Shown here: one piece after another, positions 35,141 to 46,264 of the stretch
Position numbering within the stretch: the first letter of the stretch is position 1
How the letters are laid out: every line of letters starts with the position of its first letter
Source: Ferirhizobium litorale
GTDB lineage: Bacteria; Pseudomonadota; Alphaproteobacteria; Rhizobiales; Rhizobiaceae
Length of the DNA: 64,000 nt
Direction of reading: 5' to 3'
Assembly: GCA_030028905.1 (NCBI GenBank)
Contig: JALDYZ010000012.1
Span: 1 to 64,000 of the forward strand
The notes under the pieces: generated by a model
What the model saw: only the letters and a program-made list of their open reading frames with translations
Database searches by the model: none
What the model was told of the DNA's origin: nothing
Translations under genes and position numbers: made by a program

Positions 35141-36037
35141 CTAGGGCCGATCGAGATGGATCGTCACCCAGCCGTTGCGCCAGATGGTGCGAACGTGGCG
35201 GAGATGAGCGCCGTTGTAGGCGGCCAGCACCTTCCAGCGCTGCGCGGCCAAAATCCCCGACAGGATGACGGAACCGCCCGGCGCGAGATGCGCGGCCAGT
35301 TGCGGTGCCATCTTCATCAGCGGCCGCGCCAGGATATTGGCGATGATCAGGTCGAACGGGCCATGCTTGCGGAATACCGTCGAGTGGAACCCGGTTGCGG
35401 TCTCGAGCATGATACCCTCAGCGACGCCGTTGCGGCGCACGTTGTCCCGCGCTACCCGTGTCGCGATCGGATCGATATCGGTCGCTAGGACCGGCACGGG
35501 CTTGAGCTTGCGCACCGCCAGCGCCAGCACGCCGCTACCGGTCCCGAGATCCATGGCATTGCGCACCCGGCGCGAGCGGACGACCTGCTCGATCATTTCA
35601 AGGCAGCCGGCGGTGGTGCCGTGATGACCCGTTCCGAAGGCCTGGCCGGCATCGATCTCGATGGCGATATCGTTCGGTTGCACCTTGTCCCGGTCGTGCG
35701 AGCCGTGCACCAGGAACCGCCCCGCCCGGACCGGCTTCAGGCCCTCGAGCGACTTGGCGATCCAGTCGATATCGGGGATCACCTCCCTGTGGATAGACAG
35801 ATGGCCAAAGCCGGACTTGAGCGCGTCCGCCAGGCGGCCGCACACCTCGTGCTCGACGTTCCCCATCAGATAGACGGACGCCTCCCAGATATCCTTCTTC
35901 TCGTCGATCTCGGTCGTGGCGATGGCGAGATCGTCCTCCTCGAAGGCAAGCGTCATCAGGTCGAGGATGGCTTCGGCATCTTTCTCGGTGGTCGTCACGT
36001 AGAGGCGGATTTCACTCACGGGGGCGGTCTCTTTCAT
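35141..36037 (-). CDS. prmA: Ribosomal protein L11 methyltransferase
   Basis: This 298-residue SAM-dependent enzyme trimethylates L11. The N-terminal substrate-recognition domain (about 1-115) precedes the Rossmann methyltransferase domain. Motif I is NAMDLGTGSGVLALAV, and there are PVLATDIDPIATRVARDN and the catalytic-loop FDLIIANILARPL. AFGTGHHGTT is the conserved PrmA block. ATG 36037 gives a five-base gap from the monooxygenase gene; GTG 36019 (SEIRLYVTT) is an equally plausible start. It is the last gene of the run SCO-monooxygenase-prmA. Confidence 0.93.
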   Translation of the reverse strand: MKETAPVSEIRLYVTTTEKDAEAILDLMTLAFEEDDLAIATTEIDEKKDIWEASVYLMGNVEHEVCGRLADALKSGFGHLSIHREVIPDIDWIAKSLEGLKPVRAGRFLVHGSHDRDKVQPNDIAIEIDAGQAFGTGHHGTTAGCLEMIEQVVRSRRVRNAMDLGTGSGVLALAVRKLKPVPVLATDIDPIATRVARDNVRRNGVAEGIMLETATGFHSTVFRKHGPFDLIIANILARPLMKMAPQLAAHLAPGGSVILSGILAAQRWKVLAAYNGAHLRHVRTIWRNGWVTIHLDRP

Positions 36038-36041
36038 TCGT

Positions 36042-37169
36042 TCACTCGGCACCGGCAATCCAGGGCGGTGGCGGTGTATCATAGCCGGCCACGCCGCGCA
36101 GCAGCCTTGTGCCGATGGGCGGAATTCGCAGCAGCATTGGCACAATGCGATTGCGCAGTCCAATGAGCAGCGGGTTTTTCATGGTGATAAAGGCAGTCAG
36201 CCGATAGGTCACCTTCATCACCTGCCGCACCGCCGGCATGCGAAGCGACGAGTATTCCTGCTGCCGCCCCTCGCTCAGGAGATAGGCGAGCCAGCAGGCA
36301 TCCTCGATGCCGAGGTTCATGCCGCGCGCACCGGCCGGCGAATGGATATGTGCGGCATCACCGGCCAGGAAGACGTTGCCCCGGGACATGCTCTCCACAT
36401 GGCGGAAATGTACCCGGAACTCGGACCGCCATACCTCCTCCACCACCTTGTCCGGGTGGACGATCCGGGATTCATAGTCGCTCAGGGTGGAGATGTAGCG
36501 CAGCGTATCCGGCGTTACCGGCAAATGGCCGAGGATCCCCGGGTTGAAGACCTCGATATCGGCGACGCGGGCGTCGACCGGATGTTCGTAGCGGTAGTCG
36601 GCAAGGTAGAAGCAGGTTTCCAGCGCTTCCCCTGGAAAGCCGAATCCGAGCGACTTGCGCACGACCGAATGGGCCCCATCGGCACCGATCAGGAAATCGG
36701 GCCGGACGCTTTCGGTAGCGCCATCGGCATGTCGAATGGAGACGACCGGTTCAGTCGGGTCTCCCGCTACCGCCTCGACCCTGGTATTCCACTCAGGCTC
36801 GACGTCGTATTCGCGGAGCGCGGCAAGCAGCAGACGCTCCATCAGCCCTTGCGGCATGGCCTGGATTGCCCTGTAAGCCCCGGCAGCGCGGCCTGTGTCG
36901 AGTTCGAAGAGCAGCGCCGATCCCGATCGAACGCGAAAATGGGTGATGTGCTGGGCCACGCCGAGAATGCGGTCGGTAACGCCCGATGGGGATAGCAGCG
37001 TCAATGTGCGGGCATTGACGCCGAGCGCTCGGCTTTCCTCCATCGGCGCGGGCCCGCTTTCGCTGTCGACGATTCGGGGAGAAAATCCGCGGCGGCAGAG
37101 TTCAAGCCCCGCCGTCAACCCGCTTGGGCCTGCACCTGCAATCAGTACGCCGGGCCTTCCCTCTCCCAT
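36042..37169 (-). CDS. FAD-dependent aromatic-ring-type monooxygenase
   Basis: This 375-residue class A flavin monooxygenase has the dinucleotide-binding GxGxxG as VLIAGAGPSGLTAGLEL at the N-terminus, the DG motif FLIGADGAHSVVRKSL (near 160) and the GD motif GNVFLAGDAAHIHSPAGARG (near 275). The family (PheA/TfdB-like) hydroxylates aromatic compounds with NAD(P)H and O2, and the substrate is unknown. It starts seven bases after the SCO stop and ends five bases before prmA, so it is in the same operon. It lacks the C-terminal thioredoxin-like domain of phenol hydroxylases. Confidence 0.85.
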   Translation of the reverse strand: MGEGRPGVLIAGAGPSGLTAGLELCRRGFSPRIVDSESGPAPMEESRALGVNARTLTLLSPSGVTDRILGVAQHITHFRVRSGSALLFELDTGRAAGAYRAIQAMPQGLMERLLLAALREYDVEPEWNTRVEAVAGDPTEPVVSIRHADGATESVRPDFLIGADGAHSVVRKSLGFGFPGEALETCFYLADYRYEHPVDARVADIEVFNPGILGHLPVTPDTLRYISTLSDYESRIVHPDKVVEEVWRSEFRVHFRHVESMSRGNVFLAGDAAHIHSPAGARGMNLGIEDACWLAYLLSEGRQQEYSSLRMPAVRQVMKVTYRLTAFITMKNPLLIGLRNRIVPMLLRIPPIGTRLLRGVAGYDTPPPPWIAGAE

Positions 37170-37175
37170 GCACGG

Positions 37176-37775
37176 CTATCCCTTGATCAGGTTCTCCAGC
37201 TTCTTCACTGCCGTATCCGGGTTTTCGCCGTAGGCGATCGTGCCGGCAAAACGGCCGCCCTTGTCAAGCAGGAACACGGAAGCGGTGTGGTCCATGGTGT
37301 AGTCGCCGTCCGGCTGGCTGTCGTCGATGGGAACCTTCTTGGCATAGACGCGGAAACCCTTGATAACGCCAGCCACCTTTTCCGGTGGCCCGGAAATGCC
37401 GATGATCCGCTTGGACACGTTCGACACATATTGCTGGAGGATCTCCGGGCTATCGCGCTCGGGATCGACGGTGACGAAATAGCCCTGCAACTTCGTGCCG
37501 TCCGGATCGACCTTCTCCATCCATCCGTTGAGTTCGAAAAGCGTCGTCGGGCAGACCTCGGGACAATGGGTGAAGCCGAAGAACAGCGCGGTCGGCTTGC
37601 CCTGGAAGGCCTTCTCGGTGATCGGCTGGCCGTCCTGGGCGACCAGTTCGAAGGGCACGCCGAAGGGTCCTTCGGCGATCGTCTGCTTCGACTTCGTAAC
37701 TTCGAGCGTCAGCCAGCCGAGAATGCCGGCAAGAACGACGACCGCGGCCCAGACGATGATGCGAAATGTCTTCAT
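37176..37775 (-). CDS. SCO1/SenC family copper chaperone
   Basis: This 199-residue protein is anchored by an N-terminal helix (FRIIVWAAVVVLAGILGWL), with the thioredoxin fold in the periplasm. The copper site is visible as FTHCPEVCPTT (CxxxC, near 80) and a distal His in DYTMDHTASVFLL. SCO proteins deliver copper to the CuA centre of cytochrome c oxidase. It is the first of the tight run with the monooxygenase and prmA, and the small membrane protein gene lies 145 bases upstream on the same strand. Confidence 0.92.
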   Translation of the reverse strand: MKTFRIIVWAAVVVLAGILGWLTLEVTKSKQTIAEGPFGVPFELVAQDGQPITEKAFQGKPTALFFGFTHCPEVCPTTLFELNGWMEKVDPDGTKLQGYFVTVDPERDSPEILQQYVSNVSKRIIGISGPPEKVAGVIKGFRVYAKKVPIDDSQPDGDYTMDHTASVFLLDKGGRFAGTIAYGENPDTAVKKLENLIKG

Positions 37776-37920
37776 GAATTGGCTACCCGAACAACTTTCT
37801 GTCGCGGCCGATGAAACCGCCCTCAATCATTCGCCTGATACAGGCACGGCGCCGATGGCGCAAATCAACATGCGCGTTATCGGCTACTGCGCGATGATAT
37901 GTCTCGGACCTGTACGGAAT

Positions 37921-38076
37921 TTACAAGCACCAGGACATGCCGTTCTCGGCAAGGGTCAGGAAGATGGCCGATCCGTTGCTGATCCACCCTGCAAATGCGG
38001 CGATCAGCGCCGCGCCCATGCCGGCGCTGGCAGCGTATAAAATGACCCGGGAGGTGCGAAGGCTTTGAGTGGACAT
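37921..38076 (-). CDS. Small membrane protein, 51 residues
   Basis: This short minus-strand frame (ATG 38076, TAA 37921) has strongly G/C third positions. It encodes MSTQSLRTSRVILYAASAG, then a hydrophobic segment MGAALIAAFAGWISNGSAIF, ending GMSWCL. It would span the inner membrane once or twice. The function is unknown. It lies upstream of the SCO gene in the same direction and could share its transcript. The RBS is weak. Confidence 0.55.
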   Translation of the reverse strand: MSTQSLRTSRVILYAASAGMGAALIAAFAGWISNGSAIFLTLAENGMSWCL

Positions 38077-38402
38077 GCGCGCACAATACATCATTTGCCT
38101 TGACAGCCAAACCCCAGCGGCGGCGCTACCCCGCTTAGCGAAAGATTAATCTCTGTCTGAGACGATCGCCCGGCGCTGGCGGATCGACAAGACCGCGTTG
38201 ACATGACGTCTGCCGGATCGCCCACCCACCGCCGGATCACGCCAGCGGGCGCGGTGCGCGGTACGAGCGTGGTGCGGCCCCGCATCACATCTCCGGAACG
38301 CAGCATCCACCGATCGATTCCCGGGCTTGCCGGAAACGAATGCAGCAGCGCTGCGGCCAGGGCCGATCCCTTGCCTCCAGCCGAAAAACGAGAGTTCTGA
38401 CC
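38077..38402. other. Intergenic region upstream of cheW
   Basis: Across 326 bases between divergent genes no frame shows coding bias. There are TTGACA hexamers near 38099 and 38198 but no well-spaced -10 box for either. It contains the promoters of cheW and of the small membrane protein. Confidence 0.4.
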
Positions 38403-38867
38403 ATGACCAACGCAATCAAGCAATCCGGCGCCTATCTCGAAATCGTTTCCTTCCACCTCGGCGATCAGGAATTCTGCATCGACATCATGGCGATCCGCGA
38501 AATACGCGGCTGGGCCCCGGTGACGCCGATGCCCCATACGCCGCCCTACGTTCTCGGCCTCATCAACCTGCGCGGCGCTGTGATCCCGGTCATCGACATG
38601 GCCTGCCGCCTCGGCATGAAGATGACCGAGCCGTCCGAGCGTTCCGCCATCATCGTTACCGACATCGCCGGCAAGCTCGTCGGGCTGCTGGTCGAGCAAG
38701 TATCGGACATGATGACGATCAAGAGCGAGGCGCTCCAGCCGGCGCCGGAAATCATCCCCGAGGCGCAGCGCGCCTTCTGCCGCGGCATCGTCGCGCTGGA
38801 GAAGACCATGGTCTGCTTCCTCAACCTCGACACCGTCATCGCCGACGAACTGGCGCAAGCCGCTTGA
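38403..38867 (+). CDS. cheW: CheW-like chemotaxis coupling protein (orphan)
   Basis: This 155-residue single CheW domain is built as two five-stranded beta-barrels. Visible blocks are FHLGDQEFCIDIMAIREIRGW, VLGLINLRGAVIPVIDM, IIVTDIAGKLVGLLVEQVSDM and a terminal KTMVCFLNLDTVI. CheW bridges chemoreceptors and the CheA kinase at the cell pole. No cheA, mcp or other che gene lies nearby, so this is an orphan copy that could serve a main or accessory chemotaxis system. A hairpin GTGCGTC-CTTTCA-GACGCAC follows at 38884-38903. Confidence 0.9.
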   Translation: MTNAIKQSGAYLEIVSFHLGDQEFCIDIMAIREIRGWAPVTPMPHTPPYVLGLINLRGAVIPVIDMACRLGMKMTEPSERSAIIVTDIAGKLVGLLVEQVSDMMTIKSEALQPAPEIIPEAQRAFCRGIVALEKTMVCFLNLDTVIADELAQAA

Positions 38868-38989
38868 GCATATACGCAGCGCGGTGCGTCCTTTCAGACG
38901 CACAAGGGTCGCTGCAACACATTGAACTGCCTAAATCGGTTCCGATACAAGGAACCACGCAGTAGCCACGCGGCTCTGCCCGAAAAGAC

Positions 38990-39022
38990 AAAACCCCGCA
39001 CGCCAGCGGCGCTCGGGGTTTT
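38990..39022. terminator. Bidirectional terminator between cheW and creA
   Basis: AAAACCCCG and CGGGGTTTT enclose an inner GCC-AGC-GGC stem, so T-runs occur on both strands. It would end cheW transcription from the left and creA from the right. The rest of the 399-base gene-free stretch 38868-39266 contains other small hairpins (ATCGGCG/CGCCGAT at 39033-39059) but no gene I can support. Confidence 0.6.
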
Positions 39023-39266
39023 GATCGAAGGCATCGGCGTATGGGGTAGATCCGCCGATACGGAATTGGCAAGACTATCGGTTGCGGACCAGATACGCGG
39101 TCCAAGTCTTTACTCCCTCAACTTCACACCACACCTTGACTCAAAAGAGCCTCGAGAGAAAGCGCGGCTGGTCCTCACGTTTGTGTGATTTCGACCGAAA
39201 TGGCGGCTTTTTTTGGTTCATTCGCGAATCTTCGGTCACGAACGACCGATTTCGTCCGGATCTGCA

Positions 39267-39764
39267 TTAAGGCGACGGCTTGCCGTCCGCCCAGTTCACC
39301 GGCTGGCCGTAGAGGGGCACCGTGGAGATCCCCATCTTGGCGGAACCCTGCGTCAGTTCGCGCGTGTGGACCAGGTAAATCAGCGTATCGTTCGCCTTGT
39401 CGTAGATGCGGTTGACCGCAAGCGTCTTCCAGATCAGCGACATGCCCTGGCGGAAGACCTCCTCGCCTTCCCGTGACAGATCGATGCTGCCGACCTCGAT
39501 CGGCCCGGTCTGGCGGCAGGAGATCGAATTGTTGGACGGATCCTCGAACCAGTTGCCCTTCTGCAGCCGGTCGATGATGCTGCGATCGAAATAGGTGACA
39601 TGGCAGGTCACGCCCTTGACCTTGGGGTCGCTCAGCGCCTCGATGATGATGTCGTTGCCGACCCAGTCGACGCCGACCTTGCCGACGACCTCGGCAGACG
39701 CGGTCGTTGCCGAAGCGGCAACGAGCGTCAAGGCGGCAAACATACGAAGACGGGTGGTGACCAT
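39267..39764 (-). CDS. creA: CreA family periplasmic protein
   Basis: This 165-residue protein has a signal peptide (RMFAALTLVAASATTASA) and the CreA core: VGKVGVDWVGNDIIIEAL, DPKVKGVTCHVTYFDRS and DPSNNSISCRQTGPI. Two conserved cysteines probably form a disulfide. A closing block reads LAVNRIYDKANDTLIYLVHTR. CreA is conserved in Proteobacteria, but its biochemical role is not established. The start at 39764 is chosen by the signal peptide; a longer frame exists. Confidence 0.88.
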   Translation of the reverse strand: MVTTRLRMFAALTLVAASATTASAEVVGKVGVDWVGNDIIIEALSDPKVKGVTCHVTYFDRSIIDRLQKGNWFEDPSNNSISCRQTGPIEVGSIDLSREGEEVFRQGMSLIWKTLAVNRIYDKANDTLIYLVHTRELTQGSAKMGISTVPLYGQPVNWADGKPSP

Positions 39765-39920
39765 GGGCTGCTCCGCTGTGCTGGCGCCGTTCCCGGATCG
39801 TTGTCGATCGGAAAAGTCCGTGCGCCGTTTCAAGACGTTACTTGATCTCCGTGAAGCCGTTCGGCGACAGGAACAAGGAAGGCTCAAGATAGGTCGCAGA
39901 CCCGCCTTTGCAAGACGGCT

Positions 39921-40508
39921 TCACTTGCGGCAGGTGCAGGGCTCGTAGCCATCCGGCTTCAGGCGACCGATCTTCATTCCGATTTTTGCGGCAATACCTC
40001 CGACATGCGCGACGTCGAGGTGGCGCGCCATCTCGATCGAGGCCCTGGCGCACATCACCGCATCCTCCGCCGCATTGTGGTGCGAGAACCGCAGTTGCAG
40101 GTGGTCGGCGAGCACGTTGAGCTTGTGCGAGGAGAGGTCCGGCCAGACCTTCTGCGCCATCTTGACGCTGCACAGGTAGCTGAACTCCGGGTAGCCCTGC
40201 CGATATCCGTCCAGCGATGCCCGCCAGACGCTCATGTCGAAGGCAGCGTTGTGGGCGATCATCGTCGCGCCGTGAAAGTCGTCGCGGAATTCGTCCATCA
40301 CCTCGGGAAATTCCGGCGCATCCTCGACATGTTCGGGCCGGATGCCATGGATGGCGATGTTGAAGCTGGAGAAGCGCATCACCTTCGGTCGGATCAGCCG
40401 CTCCTCGACGCGCACCACCTCGCCATCCTCGATCCACGCAAGCCCGACCGAGCAGGCGCTGCCGCGCTGCTCGTTGGCGGTTTCGAAATCAACTGCAATC
40501 GTCTTCAA
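39921..40508 (-). CDS. 3'-5' exonuclease (DnaQ/DEDD superfamily)
   Basis: This 195-residue exonuclease has the DEDDh acidic residues in IAVDFETAN (Exo I: Asp and Glu), MIAHNAAFDMSVW (Exo II Asp) and FSHHNAAEDAVMCA (Exo III: His and Asp). The fold is that of the DNA polymerase III epsilon subunit, but the rest is short and lacks a polymerase-binding tail, so it is likely a repair or RNA-processing exonuclease. The C-terminus ends with a Cys pair (EPCTCRK). It lies in the same direction as creA, 156 bases upstream, with no gene between. Confidence 0.88.
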   Translation of the reverse strand: MKTIAVDFETANEQRGSACSVGLAWIEDGEVVRVEERLIRPKVMRFSSFNIAIHGIRPEHVEDAPEFPEVMDEFRDDFHGATMIAHNAAFDMSVWRASLDGYRQGYPEFSYLCSVKMAQKVWPDLSSHKLNVLADHLQLRFSHHNAAEDAVMCARASIEMARHLDVAHVGGIAAKIGMKIGRLKPDGYEPCTCRK

Positions 40509-40715
40509 CCAGCCGCTCTCCGAATCTGTTCGCCCCCAGCAATAGCGAGACTGGAGCCCTCAGGCAAACCTCGCCGCGTGGTTGACTTTACCAGCCGGAT
40601 ATCGAAACTACTGGACCATGATTGGCCCGACGACCATTGCAACGCTCATGCTCGTGACCACGACCCTTGCGGGGTACGCGGGAGCGATGGCGCGTCACTA
40701 GCGGTCCAATCACAA

Positions 40716-40749
40716 CCCGGGAACCCTGCCGAGGCGAGCAGGGTTCGGG
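40716..40749 (+). other. Strong hairpin in the leader of the GNAT gene
   Basis: GAACCCTGC (40721-40729) pairs perfectly with GCAGGGTTC (40738-40746), extended by CCC and GGG across a bulge. It ends about 25 bases before the RBS of the acetyltransferase. It is not followed by a T-run, so attenuation or an operator is more likely than termination. Confidence 0.35.
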
Positions 40750-40784
40750 AACTCTGCCCTCCTCTTTCACCTAAGGAGAGCGTC

Positions 40785-41318
40785 TTGAAACCTTCAGACA
40801 AAGATCCATTCCGGCGTCGGTCACTTGTCGAGGACCTGACGATCCGAGCCATGCGCCCTTCTGACGTCGAAGCCGTGACAGCGCTCGTCAATCTGCCAAA
40901 CTTTCGATACGGCACCCTCCGGCTGCCGCATCAGACGGTCGAGGAAACGAGGAGGCGTTTGGAACCGGTGCAACCGGGCCATACAAATCTTGTCGCGGTT
41001 ATTGGCGATGCCATCGTCGGCGATGCCGGCATGACGCGGTTTTGCGGCCGGCGCACCCACGCCGCGGCTCTCGGCATGGGTGTCCACGACAGCTATATCG
41101 GCAAAGGAATTGGCAGCGCATTGCTCGGCGAGTTGATCGAGATCGCCGACAACTGGCTCGATTTGAAGCGCCTGGAATTGACGGTTTATGCCGACAACGA
41201 CGCCGCCATTCGCCTCTATGAGAGGTTCGGATTTGAAAAGGAAGGCCTGCTCAGGGCCTTCGGCTTCCGTGCCGGAAAATATGTGGATGCCTATACGATG
41301 GCACGGCTCAAATTCTGA
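40785..41318 (+). CDS. GNAT family N-acetyltransferase
   Basis: This 177-residue GNAT enzyme resembles ribosomal-protein or amino-acid acetyltransferases. Motif A is MGVHDSYIGKGIGSALLGEL, with the acetyl-CoA pyrophosphate loop GKGIGSAL. Motif B, VYADNDAAIRLYERFGFEKEG, is the classic Asn/Tyr segment. A TTG start at 40785 is chosen because AAGGAG sits seven bases upstream; the next ATG (40851) would cut the first strand. The substrate is unknown. It is transcribed alone, 37 bases from the convergent ligA. Confidence 0.85.
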   Translation: MKPSDKDPFRRRSLVEDLTIRAMRPSDVEAVTALVNLPNFRYGTLRLPHQTVEETRRRLEPVQPGHTNLVAVIGDAIVGDAGMTRFCGRRTHAAALGMGVHDSYIGKGIGSALLGELIEIADNWLDLKRLELTVYADNDAAIRLYERFGFEKEGLLRAFGFRAGKYVDAYTMARLKF

Positions 41319-41354
41319 CTCAACGGGCCTAGGGGCAAATGCCGGCTGGAAACC

Positions 41355-43580
<2,226 letters not shown>

Positions 43581-43686
43581 TCACCCCCAACTCTGGTGCT
43601 ACCCCCAATCGTCGCTTGCAAACCTCCGGCCATCGTCCGAAAAAAGCTGTCCCGGTCGCCCGCCAATTCGATTGAAGGACACGCCC

Positions 43687-44577
43687 ATGCCAGACATGAC
43701 CGCCACGCTGAGAACCCTCCAACCATATCCCGGGATCTTCGCCTATTACGACGGTCGCATCACAGGAAAGCGGCTCCATTCCGACCAAACCAACTGGCTG
43801 GACGACGGCGCTTATTCGCTCGGCATCGCCTCCTATGCCATCGTCGATGGCCGCGAGGCGCTGGTCTACGACACCCACATGTCGCTCAGCCATGCCCGCG
43901 CGATCCGCACCCATCTCGAAGGCCTTGGCGTCACCTCCATCCGGGTCGTCCTCAGCCACTGGCATACCGATCACATTGCCGGCAATGAAGTGTTCAGCGA
44001 CTGCGAGATCATCGCGCTCGGATTGACTGCCGAACTTCTTGCCGCAAACCGAGAGAAACTGGAAAGGCGTGACCCGCCCATCTTTCCCGTGGTGATACCG
44101 ACCCGTACGTTCGAGAAGAGCCTCGAACTGGCCGTCGGCGGCCGCCGAATCGAACTGCATCACTTCGACATTCACAGCGCAGATGGAAACATCATCTGGC
44201 TACCGGACGAAAAGCTTCTCTTGGCCGGCGACACGCTGGAGGATCCGATCACCTACATTTCGGAAGCCGCCCATATCGCAACCCATATCGCCGAACTGGA
44301 GCGCATGCGGACCTGGCCGATCAATCGTATCCTGCCGAGCCACGGCGCCGAAGCGCGGATCGCCGCCGGCGGCTACGCGCCGAGCTTGATCGATGCGAAC
44401 CGCAGTTATCTGCAACGGCTGGCGGATCCAGCCGAACGCGCCAGGGCCGAAACCTTGTCGCTCAAGACGTTTGTCGCCGACGACCTCGCATCAGGCGCAA
44501 TCGGCTATTTCGAGCCCTACGAGGCAGTTCACCGGAAAAACGTCGCGGCGGTCGATGCCGCAGCCGGAACGGTGTAG
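43687..44577 (+). CDS. MBL-fold metallo-hydrolase
   Basis: This 296-residue metallo-beta-lactamase-fold protein has the metal-binding motif LSHWHTDHIAGNEVF (HxHxDH near 100). Further ligands are likely at HHFDIHSADGNIIW, LLLAGDTLEDPITY (the bridging Asp) and NRILPSHGAE (the last His). The substrate is not evident. It is the only plus-strand gene between ligA and recN, ending nine bases before the convergent recN stop. The 178-bp gap to ligA holds divergent promoters. Confidence 0.85.
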   Translation: MPDMTATLRTLQPYPGIFAYYDGRITGKRLHSDQTNWLDDGAYSLGIASYAIVDGREALVYDTHMSLSHARAIRTHLEGLGVTSIRVVLSHWHTDHIAGNEVFSDCEIIALGLTAELLAANREKLERRDPPIFPVVIPTRTFEKSLELAVGGRRIELHHFDIHSADGNIIWLPDEKLLLAGDTLEDPITYISEAAHIATHIAELERMRTWPINRILPSHGAEARIAAGGYAPSLIDANRSYLQRLADPAERARAETLSLKTFVADDLASGAIGYFEPYEAVHRKNVAAVDAAAGTV

Positions 44578-44585
44578 CGCCGCGC

Positions 44586-46259
44586 TCAGTCGGCGGCGGA
44601 GAGAAGCCGGGCGGCAGCAGCCCTCGCCTCGTCGGTCACCGATGCGCCAGCCAGCATGCGGGCGATCTCCTCGGTGCGATCCTCGGGAACCATCGTCGCG
44701 ACGCGGGTGGCGATCTTTTCCGAACCGTCTCCTGTCGGCCCTTTGGATATCAGCAAATGCGTGCCCGCTCGCGCGGCCACCTGCGGCGCATGGGTTACGG
44801 AAAGCACCTGTACCCGCGCGGAAAGCCGCTTCAGCCGCTGGCCGATGGCATCCGCGACTGCGCCGCCCACGCCGGTGTCGATTTCGTCAAAGACCAGTGT
44901 CGGCGCCGAACCGCGATCCGCAAGCGCGACTTTCAAGGCCAGCAGGAAGCGTGACAACTCACCGCCGGAGGCGACTTTCATGATCGAGCCCGGACGGGTG
45001 CCCGGGTTGGTCTGGACGTGGAACTCGACCGTATCGATCCCTTCCGACGTCGCCTCGCCGTCGTCGGTCGTGATCTCCACCATGAACCGCGCCCGCTCCA
45101 GCTTGAGCGCCGGCAGTTCGGCCATCACCGCCTCGGACAGCGCCCTGGCGGCATGGTGTCGCTTGTCGGAAAGCTGGCGGGCGGCATGATCGAAAGCGGC
45201 CTTCGCAACGCCGAGTTCGACCTCGAGCCGGCCAAGCTTCTCCTCGCCGGCGTCGAGTTCGGCAAGGTCGGCCACCATCCTTTCGGCAAGGGCCGGCAGA
45301 TCGGTCACCGGCACGGAATACTTGCGGGATGCGGCACGGAGCGCAAACAGGCGCTCTTCCACGCGTTCCAGTTCCCGCGGGTCATATTCCGTTCGGCGCA
45401 GCGCCGCCTCGATTTCCATCTGGGCGTTGGACAGCGTATCGAGCGCCGCATCGAGGAGGGCCACGCTGTCTTCAAGCAGGCCGGGCGCCTCGTGGCTCTT
45501 GCGCTCGAGACGGCGCACCAGAGAGGCGATGTGCGGCACTGGAGACGCGTTCCCATTCAGGAATTCAGCCGCTTCGGATATGTCGCCGGCGATCCGTTCC
45601 GCCTTCATCATGCGCGAGCGATGTTCGGCAAGCTCCTCTTCCTCGCCATCCTGTGGCGAAAGCTTTTCGAGCTCCTCCACCGACGAGCGCAGGTAGTCCG
45701 CCTCGCGGGCGGCATTCTCCACCTTCTCGCGATGCTTTTTCAGCGTGCGCTCCGCGTCCTTCCAGCTGCGATAGAGCGCTGAGACCGAGACCGTTTCCTC
45801 GGAAAGGCCGGCGAACGCGTCGAGAAGTGTGCGGTGAGCATCGGTATCGACAAGGGCACGGTCGTCGTGCTGACCGTGGATTTCGACCAGAAGCTGGCCC
45901 GCCTGGCGCATGAGCTGGACCGAGACCGGCTGGTCGTTGACATAAGCCTTGGTGCGGCCATCGGCCGATTGCACGCGGCGGAAGATGAGATCGCCATCGT
46001 CGTCGATGCCGTTGTCCCGGACCAGTCTACGCGCCGCATGTTCGGACGGCACGTCGAATACGGCAGTCACCTGCCCCTTGTCCTCGCCGTGACGCACCAG
46101 ACCGCCATCGCCACGCCCACCGAGCGCGAGCGACAGGCTGTCGAGGAGAATCGACTTTCCCGCACCCGTTTCGCCGGTCAGGACCGAGAGGCCAGCCTCG
46201 AACGTCAGGTCAAGCCGCTCGATCAGGACGATATCGCGGATCGACAGCTGAGCCAGCAT
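44586..46259 (-). CDS. recN: DNA repair protein RecN
   Basis: This 557-residue SMC-like ATPase acts in double-strand break repair. Walker A is VLTGETGAGKSILLDSL (about 30-46). A long coiled coil spans about 150-360, with the ABC signature VASGGELSRFLLALK and Walker B TLVFDEIDTGVGG near 450-480, then VTHAPQVAARAG. The ATG at 46259 gives the usual MLAQLSIRDIVLIERLDL. It follows bamD by five bases, so the two are cotranscribed. Confidence 0.95.
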   Translation of the reverse strand: MLAQLSIRDIVLIERLDLTFEAGLSVLTGETGAGKSILLDSLSLALGGRGDGGLVRHGEDKGQVTAVFDVPSEHAARRLVRDNGIDDDGDLIFRRVQSADGRTKAYVNDQPVSVQLMRQAGQLLVEIHGQHDDRALVDTDAHRTLLDAFAGLSEETVSVSALYRSWKDAERTLKKHREKVENAAREADYLRSSVEELEKLSPQDGEEEELAEHRSRMMKAERIAGDISEAAEFLNGNASPVPHIASLVRRLERKSHEAPGLLEDSVALLDAALDTLSNAQMEIEAALRRTEYDPRELERVEERLFALRAASRKYSVPVTDLPALAERMVADLAELDAGEEKLGRLEVELGVAKAAFDHAARQLSDKRHHAARALSEAVMAELPALKLERARFMVEITTDDGEATSEGIDTVEFHVQTNPGTRPGSIMKVASGGELSRFLLALKVALADRGSAPTLVFDEIDTGVGGAVADAIGQRLKRLSARVQVLSVTHAPQVAARAGTHLLISKGPTGDGSEKIATRVATMVPEDRTEEIARMLAGASVTDEARAAAARLLSAAD

Positions 46260-46264
46260 TGGGC

